In this document: in pieces, positions 15,839 through 24,358 of the stretch
Layout of the letters: every line of letters begins with the position of its first letter
How positions within the stretch are numbered: position 1 is the first letter of the stretch
DNA from: an uncultured Alphaproteobacteria bacterium
GTDB lineage: Bacteria; Pseudomonadota; Alphaproteobacteria; Micropepsales; Micropepsaceae
Length of the DNA: 64,000 bases
Assembly (NCBI GenBank): GCA_903862715.1
Contig: CAIOYY010000057.1
Location: forward strand, 146,836-210,835
Reading direction: 5' to 3'
Program-made: the position numbers and the translations under genes
The notes under the pieces: model-generated
What the model saw: only the letters and a program-made list of their open reading frames with translations
The model's database searches: none
Told to the model about the DNA's origin: nothing

Positions 15839-18028
15839 ATGAGGCATTCAATCGGGCATCCCATGTTCAAGCGCGCCGGAACCCTTTTCTTTGCATTGAT
15901 GGCTTCGGCGCTGGGCGGCGTCGCGGTGGTCGATGTCTTTCTGAACGGCCAGCTGACGATGGTCGATCCGCGCCTTCTCGGCGGCCTGGCGGTGATGGGC
16001 CTCGTCTTCCTGCTGCTCGGCATCGTGACGATGCATGAGCGGGCGGAAGATCTTGAAGGCCGTACCGGGCGGCTGACGGCGCCCACCTCCGAACTGGAAA
16101 GTTTCATCGCTGCACTCGAAGCCGCCAACAAAAGGCTCCACTCCAGCGAGGCGCGCTACAAAGGTCTGGTGAACGCCCAGGGCGACGCGATTTTGCGCCG
16201 GACGCCCGATGGCCGCATGACCTATGCCAATGAAGCGTTCTACCGCCTGTTCGGTGTCCGCTCCGATGAAGTGATCGGCAATGTGTTTCGTCCCGAAGCG
16301 CATCCCGATTCCCCGGCGCCGGCAATGGGGCGCATGAACGGGCTGGATCGCGTCGCCTATGATCAGAACGTTCAAACTGTTTCCGGTTATCGCTGGCTCG
16401 CTTGGGAAGATTACGCCATCCGCGACATGGACGGCCGCCTTGTCGAAGTGCAAAGCGTCGGGCGCGACATCACCGAACGTAAAGCGCTAGAAGACGCGCT
16501 GATGGAAGCGCGCGACCGCGCGCAAAGCGCCAACCGGGCCAAGTCGCATTTTCTCGCAACGATGAGTCATGAAATCCGCACGCCGATGAACGGCGTTCTC
16601 GGTATGGCGCGGCTTCTTCTGGAAACCCATCTCGCACCGGACCAGAAAACCTACGCCGAGGCGATCCGTCAGTCCGGTCTTTCCCTGCTGTCGCTCATTG
16701 AAGACATTCTCGACTTTTCCAAAATCGAATCCGGCGCGCTGACATTGGAACGCGGGGAAGTGGTGCTGCGTCCCCTGATTGAGGGTGTGGCCGAACTTCT
16801 GGCAACGCGCGCCCATGCCAAGCACATCGATCTCGTGACGGCCATTGCCGCCGATGTCCCTCAGATCATCGAAGGCGACACTATTCGCCTGCGCCAGATT
16901 TTGACCAATCTCGTCGGCAACGCGATCAAGTTCACCGAAAAAGGCGGAGTGCTTATTTCCGCCAAGGTCGAACGCGACGGCGATAAAACGGAATTGCGTC
17001 TGGCCGTGCGCGACACTGGCATAGGCGTTCCCCAGGAAAAGCAGGCGCAGATCTTCGAAGAATTTGTGCAGGCAGATTCCAGTCATGCGCGGCGGTTCGA
17101 AGGCTCAGGGTTGGGCCTCACCATTTCCAAGCGCCTCGTTCAGGCGATGGGTGGCGACATTGGTATGGCGGATGGCGAAACTACCGGGAGCGTTTTCTGG
17201 GTCACGCTGCCCTTGAACGACGCGCCCATTACCGCGGAAACGCGAGCGCTTGCCGGCAAGACGATCGCCATCGTCTCATCCTCCGAAATTCTCTCGATCG
17301 GCTTGAAATTTCAGTTGGCCGCAAGCGGCGCGGACATTCTGGAAGCTGAGACCATCGCCAGTCTCACGCGCGGTTCCTGCGATCTCGTGATCGTCGATTC
17401 GACGCTCGGCAATCCGACGCAACTTCCCAACATGTCCGGCCTCGGCATTCCTGCCGTCGCCATGCTGCCGCCCGAACATCGCGCCACTCAGACATCGCTG
17501 CGCGAAAAAGGCATCGAAGGCTATCTCACCAAGCCGGTGCGCCAATCCTCGCTGGAAACGCGCATTCTCGCGGTCCTCAGCGGTAAGACGCAAAAGGAAA
17601 CCGTGGCTGCGCCACCGCCGCCCGAACGCCCGCGCAAGGGGCTCAATATTCTTCTCGCGGAGGACAATCCGGTGAATGCGCTGCTGGCGCGCGAACTTCT
17701 GCGCCGCCGCGGCCATACCGTTTCCGATGTGGCGGCGGGCGATGCGGCCGTGCGCGCCTGCGCCGCCCAGCGCTTCGACATTGTGATCATGGATTTGCAC
17801 ATGCCGGGGCTCGACGGCATCGAAGCGACCAAGCAGATACGCGCGGCCGAAAAATCACTCGGCGCCGTGCCCGTGCCCATCTTCGCCCTTACGGCCGACG
17901 CGCTCGAGACGGGCCGCAAGGCCTGTCAGGAAGCAGGCATGGACGGCTTCCTTACCAAGCCCCTCGATCCCGCCGATCTCGACGCGGTTCTCGCCGCGGT
18001 ATCCGGCGCACGCGCGGTCGCAGCGTGA
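15839..18028 (+). CDS. Hybrid sensor histidine kinase with PAS and two receiver domains
   Basis: 729 residues from the ATG at 15839, chosen because AAGGGGGG lies 9 bases upstream; the track start at 15749 lacks a site. Two membrane helices (about residues 12-30 and 40-60) are followed by a PAS domain (RTPDGRMTYANEAFYRLFGV), a HisKA domain with the phospho-acceptor in ATMSHEIRTPMNG (His about 244) and an ATPase domain (GNAIKFT, GSGLGLTISKRL). A first receiver has lost its acidic pocket (IVSSSE) although VIVDST remains. The last receiver is intact (NILLAEDNP, VIMDLHMPGLDG, Asp about 652). The stimulus is unknown; it is divergent from the phosphate porin. Confidence 0.9.
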   Translation: MRHSIGHPMFKRAGTLFFALMASALGGVAVVDVFLNGQLTMVDPRLLGGLAVMGLVFLLLGIVTMHERAEDLEGRTGRLTAPTSELESFIAALEAANKRLHSSEARYKGLVNAQGDAILRRTPDGRMTYANEAFYRLFGVRSDEVIGNVFRPEAHPDSPAPAMGRMNGLDRVAYDQNVQTVSGYRWLAWEDYAIRDMDGRLVEVQSVGRDITERKALEDALMEARDRAQSANRAKSHFLATMSHEIRTPMNGVLGMARLLLETHLAPDQKTYAEAIRQSGLSLLSLIEDILDFSKIESGALTLERGEVVLRPLIEGVAELLATRAHAKHIDLVTAIAADVPQIIEGDTIRLRQILTNLVGNAIKFTEKGGVLISAKVERDGDKTELRLAVRDTGIGVPQEKQAQIFEEFVQADSSHARRFEGSGLGLTISKRLVQAMGGDIGMADGETTGSVFWVTLPLNDAPITAETRALAGKTIAIVSSSEILSIGLKFQLAASGADILEAETIASLTRGSCDLVIVDSTLGNPTQLPNMSGLGIPAVAMLPPEHRATQTSLREKGIEGYLTKPVRQSSLETRILAVLSGKTQKETVAAPPPPERPRKGLNILLAEDNPVNALLARELLRRRGHTVSDVAAGDAAVRACAAQRFDIVIMDLHMPGLDGIEATKQIRAAEKSLGAVPVPIFALTADALETGRKACQEAGMDGFLTKPLDPADLDAVLAAVSGARAVAA

Positions 18029-18082
18029 GTCCGCACGCCTAATTTCATTTCGCCCTCTCCCGCCTTGCTGTAAGACCGATGC

Positions 18083-19834
18083 ATGGCTGCTTCGCAGGAT
18101 ATTGGGACCCACACGCCTGTGCGCGGCAAACGCAACATGCTTGCCGCGCTTGCGACGTTTGCCGAACGGCGCACCCTCGTGATGCTCGCCCTCGGTTTCT
18201 CGGCGGGCCTGCCTTTTCTTCTCGTTTTTGACACGTTGTCGGCCTGGCTGCGCGACGATGGTCTGTCACTCGAAGTGATCGGCTTCTTCAGTCTCGCGAC
18301 CCTTGTCTATTCCTTCAAATTTCTCTGGGCGCCGCTGGTCGATCGGGCGGTGATCCCGTTCCTCACCGCGCGCCTCGGCCATCGCCGTTCCTGGATGCTG
18401 ATGTGTCAGGCGGCGATCATGCTTGGACTCTGGCTGATTGCCGGCAATGATCCCGCGACCGATCTTGCCACAATGGCGGCGTTTGCCGTGCTGGTAGGGT
18501 TCGCGGGCGCGACACAGGACATTGCGATCGACGCCTGGCGTATCGAAGTCACCGATGTGTCCAAACAGGGCGTAATGGCGGCGGCCTATCAATGGGGTTA
18601 TCGCGTCGCGATGATTGTCGCTGGCGCCGCGCCTCTTCTTCTCGCCGGAATTTATTCGTGGAATTTTTCCTACGGCGTGATGGCCGGCCTGATGCTGGTC
18701 GGCATGCTCGCGGTGCTCGCGGCCCCGCGTGAGGCGCAGCATATCGTGCGCCCCATTCCCACCGATGGTGTCCGCGCTTCGCCCGCCATCGAGATCGTCG
18801 AATGGATTCTTCGTCTTGCCATACTTGCCATTGGCGCGTTGATCCTGGGCTCAGGGCTGACCGCCAATGTGAAGGCGTTCGCCTGGACCCTGACATCGCT
18901 GGGGTTTGCTCCTGCCGCCGAATCTCTGGCGGCATGGCAGATGGGATGGGGCGTGTGGTTCCAGCTAATCGCCGTCTTGGTGGGCTTCGCGGTGATTGTC
19001 GTTGCGGCGCTGCCTCTGCCGCACATCAGAACGCGTCCGGGTCTCTATCTCTATGCCGCCCTCGGCGATCCCTTGCGCGATTTCTTCCAACGCTATCGCA
19101 GCGTCGCGGCGCTCATTCTTGCGCTGATCTGTTTCTATCGCCTGTCGGACTTTGTCCTGAACATCATGAATCCGTTTTACCTTGATCTTGGCTTCTCGCT
19201 GTTCGAAGTCGCGGAAGCCCGCAAGATTTTCGGTGTCGTGATGTCGGTGCTGGGGATTTTTCTCGGCGGCTTCGCGGTTGTGCGGCTTGGTCTTATTCGC
19301 GCGATGGTTATCGGCGCCTTCGCAAGCCCTTTGAGCAATCTCGTCTTCATATGGCTGGCGGTGAAAGGACACGATCTTCCGGCTCTCTTCGTGGCCATCG
19401 GCGTCGATAATGTTCTGTCCGGCTTTGCCGGTACCTGCCTGATCGCCTACATGTCGAGCCTTACCGGCAAGGGCTTCACCGCAACGCAATATGCTTTGTT
19501 CTCGTCGCTTTATGCCCTGCCGGGCCGGTTGATCGCGTCGCAATCGGGCACGATCGTGGAAGATGCCGCCCACTCCGCGGATACGGGCGGTGTTTTCTCG
19601 GCATTGAATGGGCTCTTTGCCCATGTCCCACCGGAAACCTTCGCGGCAGCAATGGAGAAGTCGGGCGTTTCCCCCGCCGCGCTGGGCTCCGGTTACGTTA
19701 TTTTCTTCCTCTATTCAGTGGTCCTCGGCATCGCCGCCATTGTGCTGGCCTTCATCGTTGGCGCGCGTCAGGAAAAATTGCTGGCGCTGGAACCCGCGAA
19801 CCCGCCTGGCGAACCGGCGGCGCCTGCCGCCTAG
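18083..19834 (+). CDS. ampG: AmpG-like muropeptide permease (MFS)
   Basis: 583 residues, longer than enteric AmpG (about 490) owing to extra helices in the centre and C-terminal part. The signature regions are present: GFSAGLPFLLVFDTLSAWL, FKFLWAPLVDR, GATQDIAIDAWRIE and AAYQWGYRVAMI. AmpG brings anhydro-muropeptides released from the cell wall into the cytoplasm for recycling and can affect beta-lactamase induction. Neither ampD, nagZ nor ampR is nearby. The gene appears to stand alone, 54 bases after the hybrid kinase. Family assignment is firm; muropeptide specificity is from family knowledge. Confidence 0.85.
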   Translation: MAASQDIGTHTPVRGKRNMLAALATFAERRTLVMLALGFSAGLPFLLVFDTLSAWLRDDGLSLEVIGFFSLATLVYSFKFLWAPLVDRAVIPFLTARLGHRRSWMLMCQAAIMLGLWLIAGNDPATDLATMAAFAVLVGFAGATQDIAIDAWRIEVTDVSKQGVMAAAYQWGYRVAMIVAGAAPLLLAGIYSWNFSYGVMAGLMLVGMLAVLAAPREAQHIVRPIPTDGVRASPAIEIVEWILRLAILAIGALILGSGLTANVKAFAWTLTSLGFAPAAESLAAWQMGWGVWFQLIAVLVGFAVIVVAALPLPHIRTRPGLYLYAALGDPLRDFFQRYRSVAALILALICFYRLSDFVLNIMNPFYLDLGFSLFEVAEARKIFGVVMSVLGIFLGGFAVVRLGLIRAMVIGAFASPLSNLVFIWLAVKGHDLPALFVAIGVDNVLSGFAGTCLIAYMSSLTGKGFTATQYALFSSLYALPGRLIASQSGTIVEDAAHSADTGGVFSALNGLFAHVPPETFAAAMEKSGVSPAALGSGYVIFFLYSVVLGIAAIVLAFIVGARQEKLLALEPANPPGEPAAPAA

Positions 19835-19925
19835 CGCGCTTCGCCCGAAGCTACCCGCGTAAAAATTAGGCAATCTCAAAGGGGGGTGACTGTCATAGGG
19901 ACTTGATGCACCCGCCATATTTCCT

Positions 19926-19943
19926 GTGTTATTGTCCTGTCAT
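19926..19943 (+). promoter_or_regulatory. Candidate Pho box upstream of olsB
   Basis: GTGTTATTGTCCTGTCAT fits CTGTCAT-N4-CTGTCAT at 12 of 14 defined positions (second unit perfect). It ends 71 bases before the olsB start. Another isolated CTGTCAT occurs at 19890-19896. In rhizobia, ornithine-lipid synthesis rises on phosphate limitation under PhoB, so the site fits the gene it precedes. Confidence 0.6.
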
Positions 19944-20014
19944 ACACGCTGCCGCCTTCGCCGATTGCACGACGACGATGTGAGGAAGGTGCGGCGACGG
20001 GGAAGGTGGAAGTC

Positions 20015-20965
20015 ATGGCCACGGCACGGCGCGTAAGATTGAGCGCACGCCTGCGCAATGCAGGGAGGCGTTGGGGCTTTTCGCGCCAGCACATGATCGT
20101 TCCGCGCCGCATTCGCTTCGGCACAAGACCGAAACACGAATCCTCCGATGAACCCTCCTCGCGTCCGCGCAGCACCTGGCCGCTCCTCGCCAGTCATGGT
20201 CATCTCGAAGTGCGTCTCGCCGAAACATCGGCGGAAATCGAAGCCGCGCAGCGTTTGCGCTATCATGTCTTCTACGAAGAAATGAACGCGACCCCTTCCG
20301 AGGTCATGCGCGAACAGAAGCGCGACTTCGATAAATACGACCTCTTCTGTGATCATGTGCTGGTGATCGACCGCGAAGTGACGGACGAGGAGGGCAACCC
20401 GGCGGTCGTCGGAACCTATCGACTCCTGCGCGGCGAAGTCGCTGCCATGCATGGCGGTTACTACACGTCATCGGAATATGATCTTTCGACGATGCAGCAT
20501 GCCAACCGGCCGGGGACCCGTTTCCTCGAACTCGGCCGCTCCTGCGTGCTGAAGAGCTATCGTTCCAAGGGCACGACGATGCAGCTCCTGTGGAAGGGCA
20601 TCGTCGCCTACGACCTGCACCATTCCATCGACATCATGTTCGGCTGCGGCTCGCTCCCGGGTACCGATCCGGATGCCCTCGCGCTGCAGCTTTCCTATCT
20701 GCATCATTTTCACCGTGCGCCCGAAGGCCACCGGGTCCGCGCGCGCGACGAACTTTATGTCGAAATGAATCGCATGCCGAAGGAAGCCATCGATGCACGG
20801 GCCGCCATCCGTGCGTTACCGCCGCTGATCAAGGGTTATGTCCGCGCGGGCACGTTTATCGGCGATGGCGCCGTGGTCGATCATCAATTCGGCACCACCG
20901 ACGTGCTGATCTATTTCCCGGTCTCCCGTTTCACGCCGCGCTTTCTCAGCCGCTTCGGAAATTAA
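20015..20965 (+). CDS. olsB: L-ornithine N-alpha-acyltransferase OlsB
   Basis: 316 residues from the ATG at 20015; a GTG three codons upstream is an alternative, but GGAAG lies at a better distance from the ATG. The GNAT-type OlsB domain begins near residue 65 (LEVRLAETSAEIEAAQRLRYHVFYEEM) and continues with FCDHVLVID, VVGTYRLLR, LELGRSCVLKSYR and DIMFGCGSL. OlsB adds a 3-hydroxyacyl chain to ornithine, the first step to phosphorus-free ornithine lipids. About 60 basic N-terminal residues precede the domain and may touch the membrane. No olsA is adjacent. A Pho box upstream suggests induction on phosphate starvation. Confidence 0.88.
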   Translation: MATARRVRLSARLRNAGRRWGFSRQHMIVPRRIRFGTRPKHESSDEPSSRPRSTWPLLASHGHLEVRLAETSAEIEAAQRLRYHVFYEEMNATPSEVMREQKRDFDKYDLFCDHVLVIDREVTDEEGNPAVVGTYRLLRGEVAAMHGGYYTSSEYDLSTMQHANRPGTRFLELGRSCVLKSYRSKGTTMQLLWKGIVAYDLHHSIDIMFGCGSLPGTDPDALALQLSYLHHFHRAPEGHRVRARDELYVEMNRMPKEAIDARAAIRALPPLIKGYVRAGTFIGDGAVVDHQFGTTDVLIYFPVSRFTPRFLSRFGN

Positions 20966-21939
20966 TTCTGCTTTCGCCCTGACAGCGTGAACCAACCGAC
21001 ACCGGCCAGCACCAGCGCCGTGCCGCCTATACCGATGGGCGTCAGGTTTTCACCCAATACAAGCGCGGCGAGGACAATTGTCACCAGCGGGCTCAACGTT
21101 CCGATGATACCGTTCGCCTGCGCCGAAATTCGGTGCAACGCCTCGCTCAGGAAAAACGACGGCACCACGGTGGCCACAATCGCAATCAATATTCCATAGT
21201 GAAAAAGCGCCGGGCTGACGAGCAGAGACCCGGCCCCGCGAAAGATCAGAAAGGGTATAAAGGCCGCAATCGTTGCGCCGACCATGGCGATGCAGGTGAA
21301 AAGGCGCGGGCCTACTTTGGCGATGGCCTCTTTGGCCAGCAATTGATAGAGCGCAAAGGAAATCGCGGCCGCCAGCACGAAGCCTGTACCAATGGCGACA
21401 TTCTCGCCTTCGAGCGAAAAATTCTCCGAGAAGATCAGCGCAAGGCCAACATAGCTCACCGCGAAGGCGACCAAGGTTTGTCTTCGCACGCGCTGCCCGA
21501 AGAACATCGCGCCGAACAGCACGACAAACAGCGGATAGGTGAACAGGATCAATCGTTCGAACTGCGCCGAAATATAAAGAAGCCCCAAAAAGTCGGTGTA
21601 GCTCGCCACCCAGTAGCCGAGCGCGCCGACCAGCGCCGAGTGCAGCACCAGCCGCAGAGAGGGTAATGTGCCGCCGCGTTTTTTCCGGTCGCGCAGCGCC
21701 AGCGCGCCGATAAAGAGATAGAAGGGCAGCGCCAATCCCATGCGCAGGGCCAGCAGCGTTTCCGCGTCGATGGTCTCGGCATAGGCGAGCTTGATGAAGA
21801 TCGCCTTGGTCGAAAACAATGTCGCGCCCGCTGCCGCAAAAAAATAGCCGAGACGGATGCTGGTGCGGTCTTCCTTCGGAACGTCGTCGTTCGGCTCCGG
21901 CGCCAGCGGAGGCAGCGATGATGTGGGTTCGGATTCCAT
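20962..21939 (-). CDS. EamA-family (drug/metabolite) transporter
   Basis: 325 residues with about ten membrane helices in two EamA repeats (first from LGYFFAAAGATLFSTKAIFIKLAY, second from GTGFVLAAAISFALYQLLAKEAI). The helix-rich C-terminal half ends ALVLAGVGWFTLSGRK. These inner-membrane carriers export amino acids, metabolites or drugs; nothing here names the substrate. It is convergent with olsB, with the two stop regions overlapping by 4 bases. An acidic tail of about 25 residues precedes the first helix. Confidence 0.85.
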   Translation of the reverse strand: MESEPTSSLPPLAPEPNDDVPKEDRTSIRLGYFFAAAGATLFSTKAIFIKLAYAETIDAETLLALRMGLALPFYLFIGALALRDRKKRGGTLPSLRLVLHSALVGALGYWVASYTDFLGLLYISAQFERLILFTYPLFVVLFGAMFFGQRVRRQTLVAFAVSYVGLALIFSENFSLEGENVAIGTGFVLAAAISFALYQLLAKEAIAKVGPRLFTCIAMVGATIAAFIPFLIFRGAGSLLVSPALFHYGILIAIVATVVPSFFLSEALHRISAQANGIIGTLSPLVTIVLAALVLGENLTPIGIGGTALVLAGVGWFTLSGRKQN

Positions 21940-21971
21940 GGGTCCCGATAGCGCCTTTCGGCCCTATGCCG

Positions 21972-22898
21972 TCAAGACCCGGGCTTTAGATGGGCGCGCG
22001 GATGGGCTGCGTCATAAACAGCCAGGACGCGCGCACCCTCGACCTCGGTATATTTCTGCGTCGTGGAAAGCGAGGCATGCCCGAGAAGTTCCTGCACGCT
22101 TCGAAGGTCGCCGCCATTTTTGAGGAGGTGCGTGGCGAAGGAATGGCGCAGTGCATGCGGTGTCGCGCTGGTTGAAAGGCCCAGCCTTCCGCGCAGCCGC
22201 TGCATCAGGCTTTGTGCATCGCGCGCGCTCATGGGCCCGCCCCGGCGCGACAGAAACAGCGGTTCCGCTTTGCCGCCCGAAAAGGGAACTAGCGCAGCAT
22301 AGGCATCAATGGCCTCGCGCACCGCGTCCAGTACGGGCACCGCGCGTTCCTTGTTGCCCTTGCCGAGCACGGTCAGCGAATCGCCCAAAGGCACGTCGCC
22401 GCGTTTTAAGCCCAGCGCTTCGGAAATGCGCAGTCCCGTCCCGTACAGCAGCGTAAGCAGCGCGGTGTCGCGCGCGGCGATCCACGGCACTTCATTTTCG
22501 CCCGCATCGTCGATGGCGCGCACCGCATCGGGCTCGCTGATGGGGCGCGGCAGCGTGCGCGGCAGCTTCGGCGAACGCACGGCTTTCAGCGCCGCGCCGT
22601 CCGCCAGTTCTTCGCGTTCAAGATAACGATAGAAGGAACGCAAGGCCGCCATCGCACGCTGCACGCCATGCGCGCCGAGGCCGTCTTTCCGCCGATGGGT
22701 CAGGAAGGCGCGCACATCGGCGGGCTGCAATTTCTGCAATAGGGAAAGCGTTACGCGCCCGCCGTGATGCAGCGCCAAAAACCCGATGAAGCGGTCCACA
22801 TCGTCGCCATAGGCGCGCAGCGTGTGCGGGCTGGCGCGCCGTTCATGGGCAAGCCCTGCGAGCCATTCGCGGCTCAACTCCTGAGCGGTTGCAGCCAT
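21972..22898 (-). CDS. xerC: Tyrosine recombinase XerC
   Basis: 308 residues, standard for XerC. With XerD it resolves chromosome dimers at dif during division. The SAM-like core-binding domain spans about residues 5-95, and the catalytic set is complete: Arg157 (GTGLRISEAL), Lys180, His248-x-x-Arg251 (HALRHSFATHLL), His274 (LLGHASLSTTQ) and Tyr283. It overlaps the upstream DUF484 gene by 25 bases, an arrangement also seen in other proteobacteria. This context and the lack of nearby phage genes favour host XerC over a phage integrase. Confidence 0.93.
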   Translation of the reverse strand: MAATAQELSREWLAGLAHERRASPHTLRAYGDDVDRFIGFLALHHGGRVTLSLLQKLQPADVRAFLTHRRKDGLGAHGVQRAMAALRSFYRYLEREELADGAALKAVRSPKLPRTLPRPISEPDAVRAIDDAGENEVPWIAARDTALLTLLYGTGLRISEALGLKRGDVPLGDSLTVLGKGNKERAVPVLDAVREAIDAYAALVPFSGGKAEPLFLSRRGGPMSARDAQSLMQRLRGRLGLSTSATPHALRHSFATHLLKNGGDLRSVQELLGHASLSTTQKYTEVEGARVLAVYDAAHPRAHLKPGS

Positions 22899-23566
22899 GC
22901 GCGTATCGTCGTTTCCATCGCGCGAACGAAATAGGCGATCTCCCGCGTTTCGCCGTCATCGTCGAAGCGATCAGGATCATGCGATCCCACCGCATAAAGC
23001 GCGGGCGGTGATGCATCTCCGAAGTTCATGCGGAACACGGCAACGCTCTGCAGAAGGCCAGCGCCCGGAAACAAGGCCGTATAGGCATTGCCCTTCAGCA
23101 CCGCACCCACGGCATCCGCTGCGAGCAGCCGCTGCACGGCGCCCGGCGCCAGAAGATGCATGCCGCTGCGGCCCAGATTGAGATGGGCATTGCTCTCGAT
23201 GCCCAGAGAAACGACATCGGCGCAAAGAAGGGGCGCCGCACCGCAGGCGATCTTCACGGCCTCGTCGAAGCCGCGCGCATTCAGCAGATCGAGCACCAGA
23301 CGTTTCACGCCGTCATAGGTTGCCTCGCCATATTCGCTGCTGCCGCGCCGCGTGGTGCGATCGGCTTTCAGCGCCGCGATTTCGGCGGCCATCCGCCCGA
23401 TGACGAAATGCTGGAAATCGCTGACATCGGGCGCATCGGCGAAGCGCAGCGGAAGCAGCAACGCCAGTAATTCCGGATCGGCGGCAAGGCGGTTCCGATA
23501 TAGGCGCAGATAGGCCTTCACCGCTTCGATGGCGTCTTCCGGTTTTGGCTGTTCGGCGCGCTGCAT
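22874..23566 (-). CDS. DUF484 family protein
   Basis: 230 residues, no signal peptide or membrane helix. The DUF484 pattern is visible: a short N-terminal helical part (VKAYLRLYRNRLAADPELLALLLP), DVSDFQHFVIGRM, a coiled linker, and a GAF-like C-terminal domain. Members of this family are commonly encoded next to xerC, and this one overlaps it by 25 bases. No enzymatic role is established for the family; a link to XerC expression or chromosome segregation is only suggested by the conserved pairing. Confidence 0.88.
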   Translation of the reverse strand: MQRAEQPKPEDAIEAVKAYLRLYRNRLAADPELLALLLPLRFADAPDVSDFQHFVIGRMAAEIAALKADRTTRRGSSEYGEATYDGVKRLVLDLLNARGFDEAVKIACGAAPLLCADVVSLGIESNAHLNLGRSGMHLLAPGAVQRLLAADAVGAVLKGNAYTALFPGAGLLQSVAVFRMNFGDASPPALYAVGSHDPDRFDDDGETREIAYFVRAMETTIRAWLQPLRS

Positions 23567-23630
23567 GGCGTTCCCCGACGCGTGTTCCCAGCGGAGACGC
23601 GCAAACGAATCGCCCTAGTATAGTCGCTGC

Positions 23631-24284
23631 TTACAGAATCGACTGCCCGCCGCGTTTCCAGTCCTCGAGAAAAGCGGCAAGGCCCTTGTCGGTCAGCGGA
23701 TGATGGATCAGCGCCTTGAACACTGAAGGGGGTAGCGTCGCGACATCGGCGCCCGCAAGCGCGGCCTCGCGCACATGGGTTGCATGGCGAATGGAAGCGG
23801 CAAGAATCTCGGTGCGGAAATCGTAATTGTCGTAGATCTCGCGGATCTCACGGATCAGCTCCATGCCATCATGGCCGCCATCGTCGAGCCGGCCGACAAA
23901 GGGCGAGATATAGGTCGCGCCCGCTTTTGCGGCGAGCAAAGCCTGATTGGGCGAAAAGCACAGGGTCACATTCACGGTGTGTCCGGCATCGGACAGGGTC
24001 TTGCAGGCGCGCAGGCCGTCCCAGGTCAGCGGCACCTTGACGGTGATGTTCGGCGCAATCGCGGTGAGCTTCTTGCCCTCGGCGATCATTTCATTGGCGG
24101 TGATCGCGGTCACTTCGGCGCTTACCGAGCCCGGCACCATTTTGCAGATGGCGGCCAGCGAATCGAAAAAGGACAAGCCTGTCTTCGCGGCCAGCGTCGG
24201 ATTGGTGGTCACACCATCGATAAGGCCGGTGGCGACCAGGGCTTCGATCTCTTTCGGATCGGCCGAATCGAGGAATAGTTTCAT
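23631..24284 (-). CDS. tal: Transaldolase (short, Fsa/TalC-type)
   Basis: 217 residues, the compact decameric type, about 100 residues shorter than classical transaldolase B. The Schiff-base lysine is Lys83 in [23 protein letters not shown] and GVTTNPTLA at the N-terminus and [12 protein letters not shown] are family marks. It moves a dihydroxyacetone unit between sugar phosphates in the pentose phosphate pathway; close relatives cleave fructose 6-phosphate. It is divergent from priA and no other pentose phosphate genes are beside it. Telling transaldolase from fructose-6-phosphate aldolase from sequence alone is not safe. Confidence 0.92.
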   Translation of the reverse strand: MKLFLDSADPKEIEALVATGLIDGVTTNPTLAAKTGLSFFDSLAAICKMVPGSVSAEVTAITANEMIAEGKKLTAIAPNITVKVPLTWDGLRACKTLSDAGHTVNVTLCFSPNQALLAAKAGATYISPFVGRLDDGGHDGMELIREIREIYDNYDFRTEILAASIRHATHVREAALAGADVATLPPSVFKALIHHPLTDKGLAAFLEDWKRGGQSIL

Positions 24285-24358
24285 CTTGCGCCTTCCATTC
24301 CGTGGCTTGATTGTCCCGCGACCTTGACGCGGCAGGGGCGGCGTCGAAAGTGTCCGCT

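Noticed and set aside
19836-19849. GCTTC-GCCC-GAAGC as terminator of the AmpG-like gene
   Set aside because: The stem is only 5 bp and the following sequence (TACCCGCG) is not a T-run.
21972-22898. Tyrosine recombinase as sign of a prophage or integrative element
   Set aside because: It is a housekeeping XerC by length and motifs and overlaps its usual DUF484 partner; no attachment-site repeats or phage genes are nearby.
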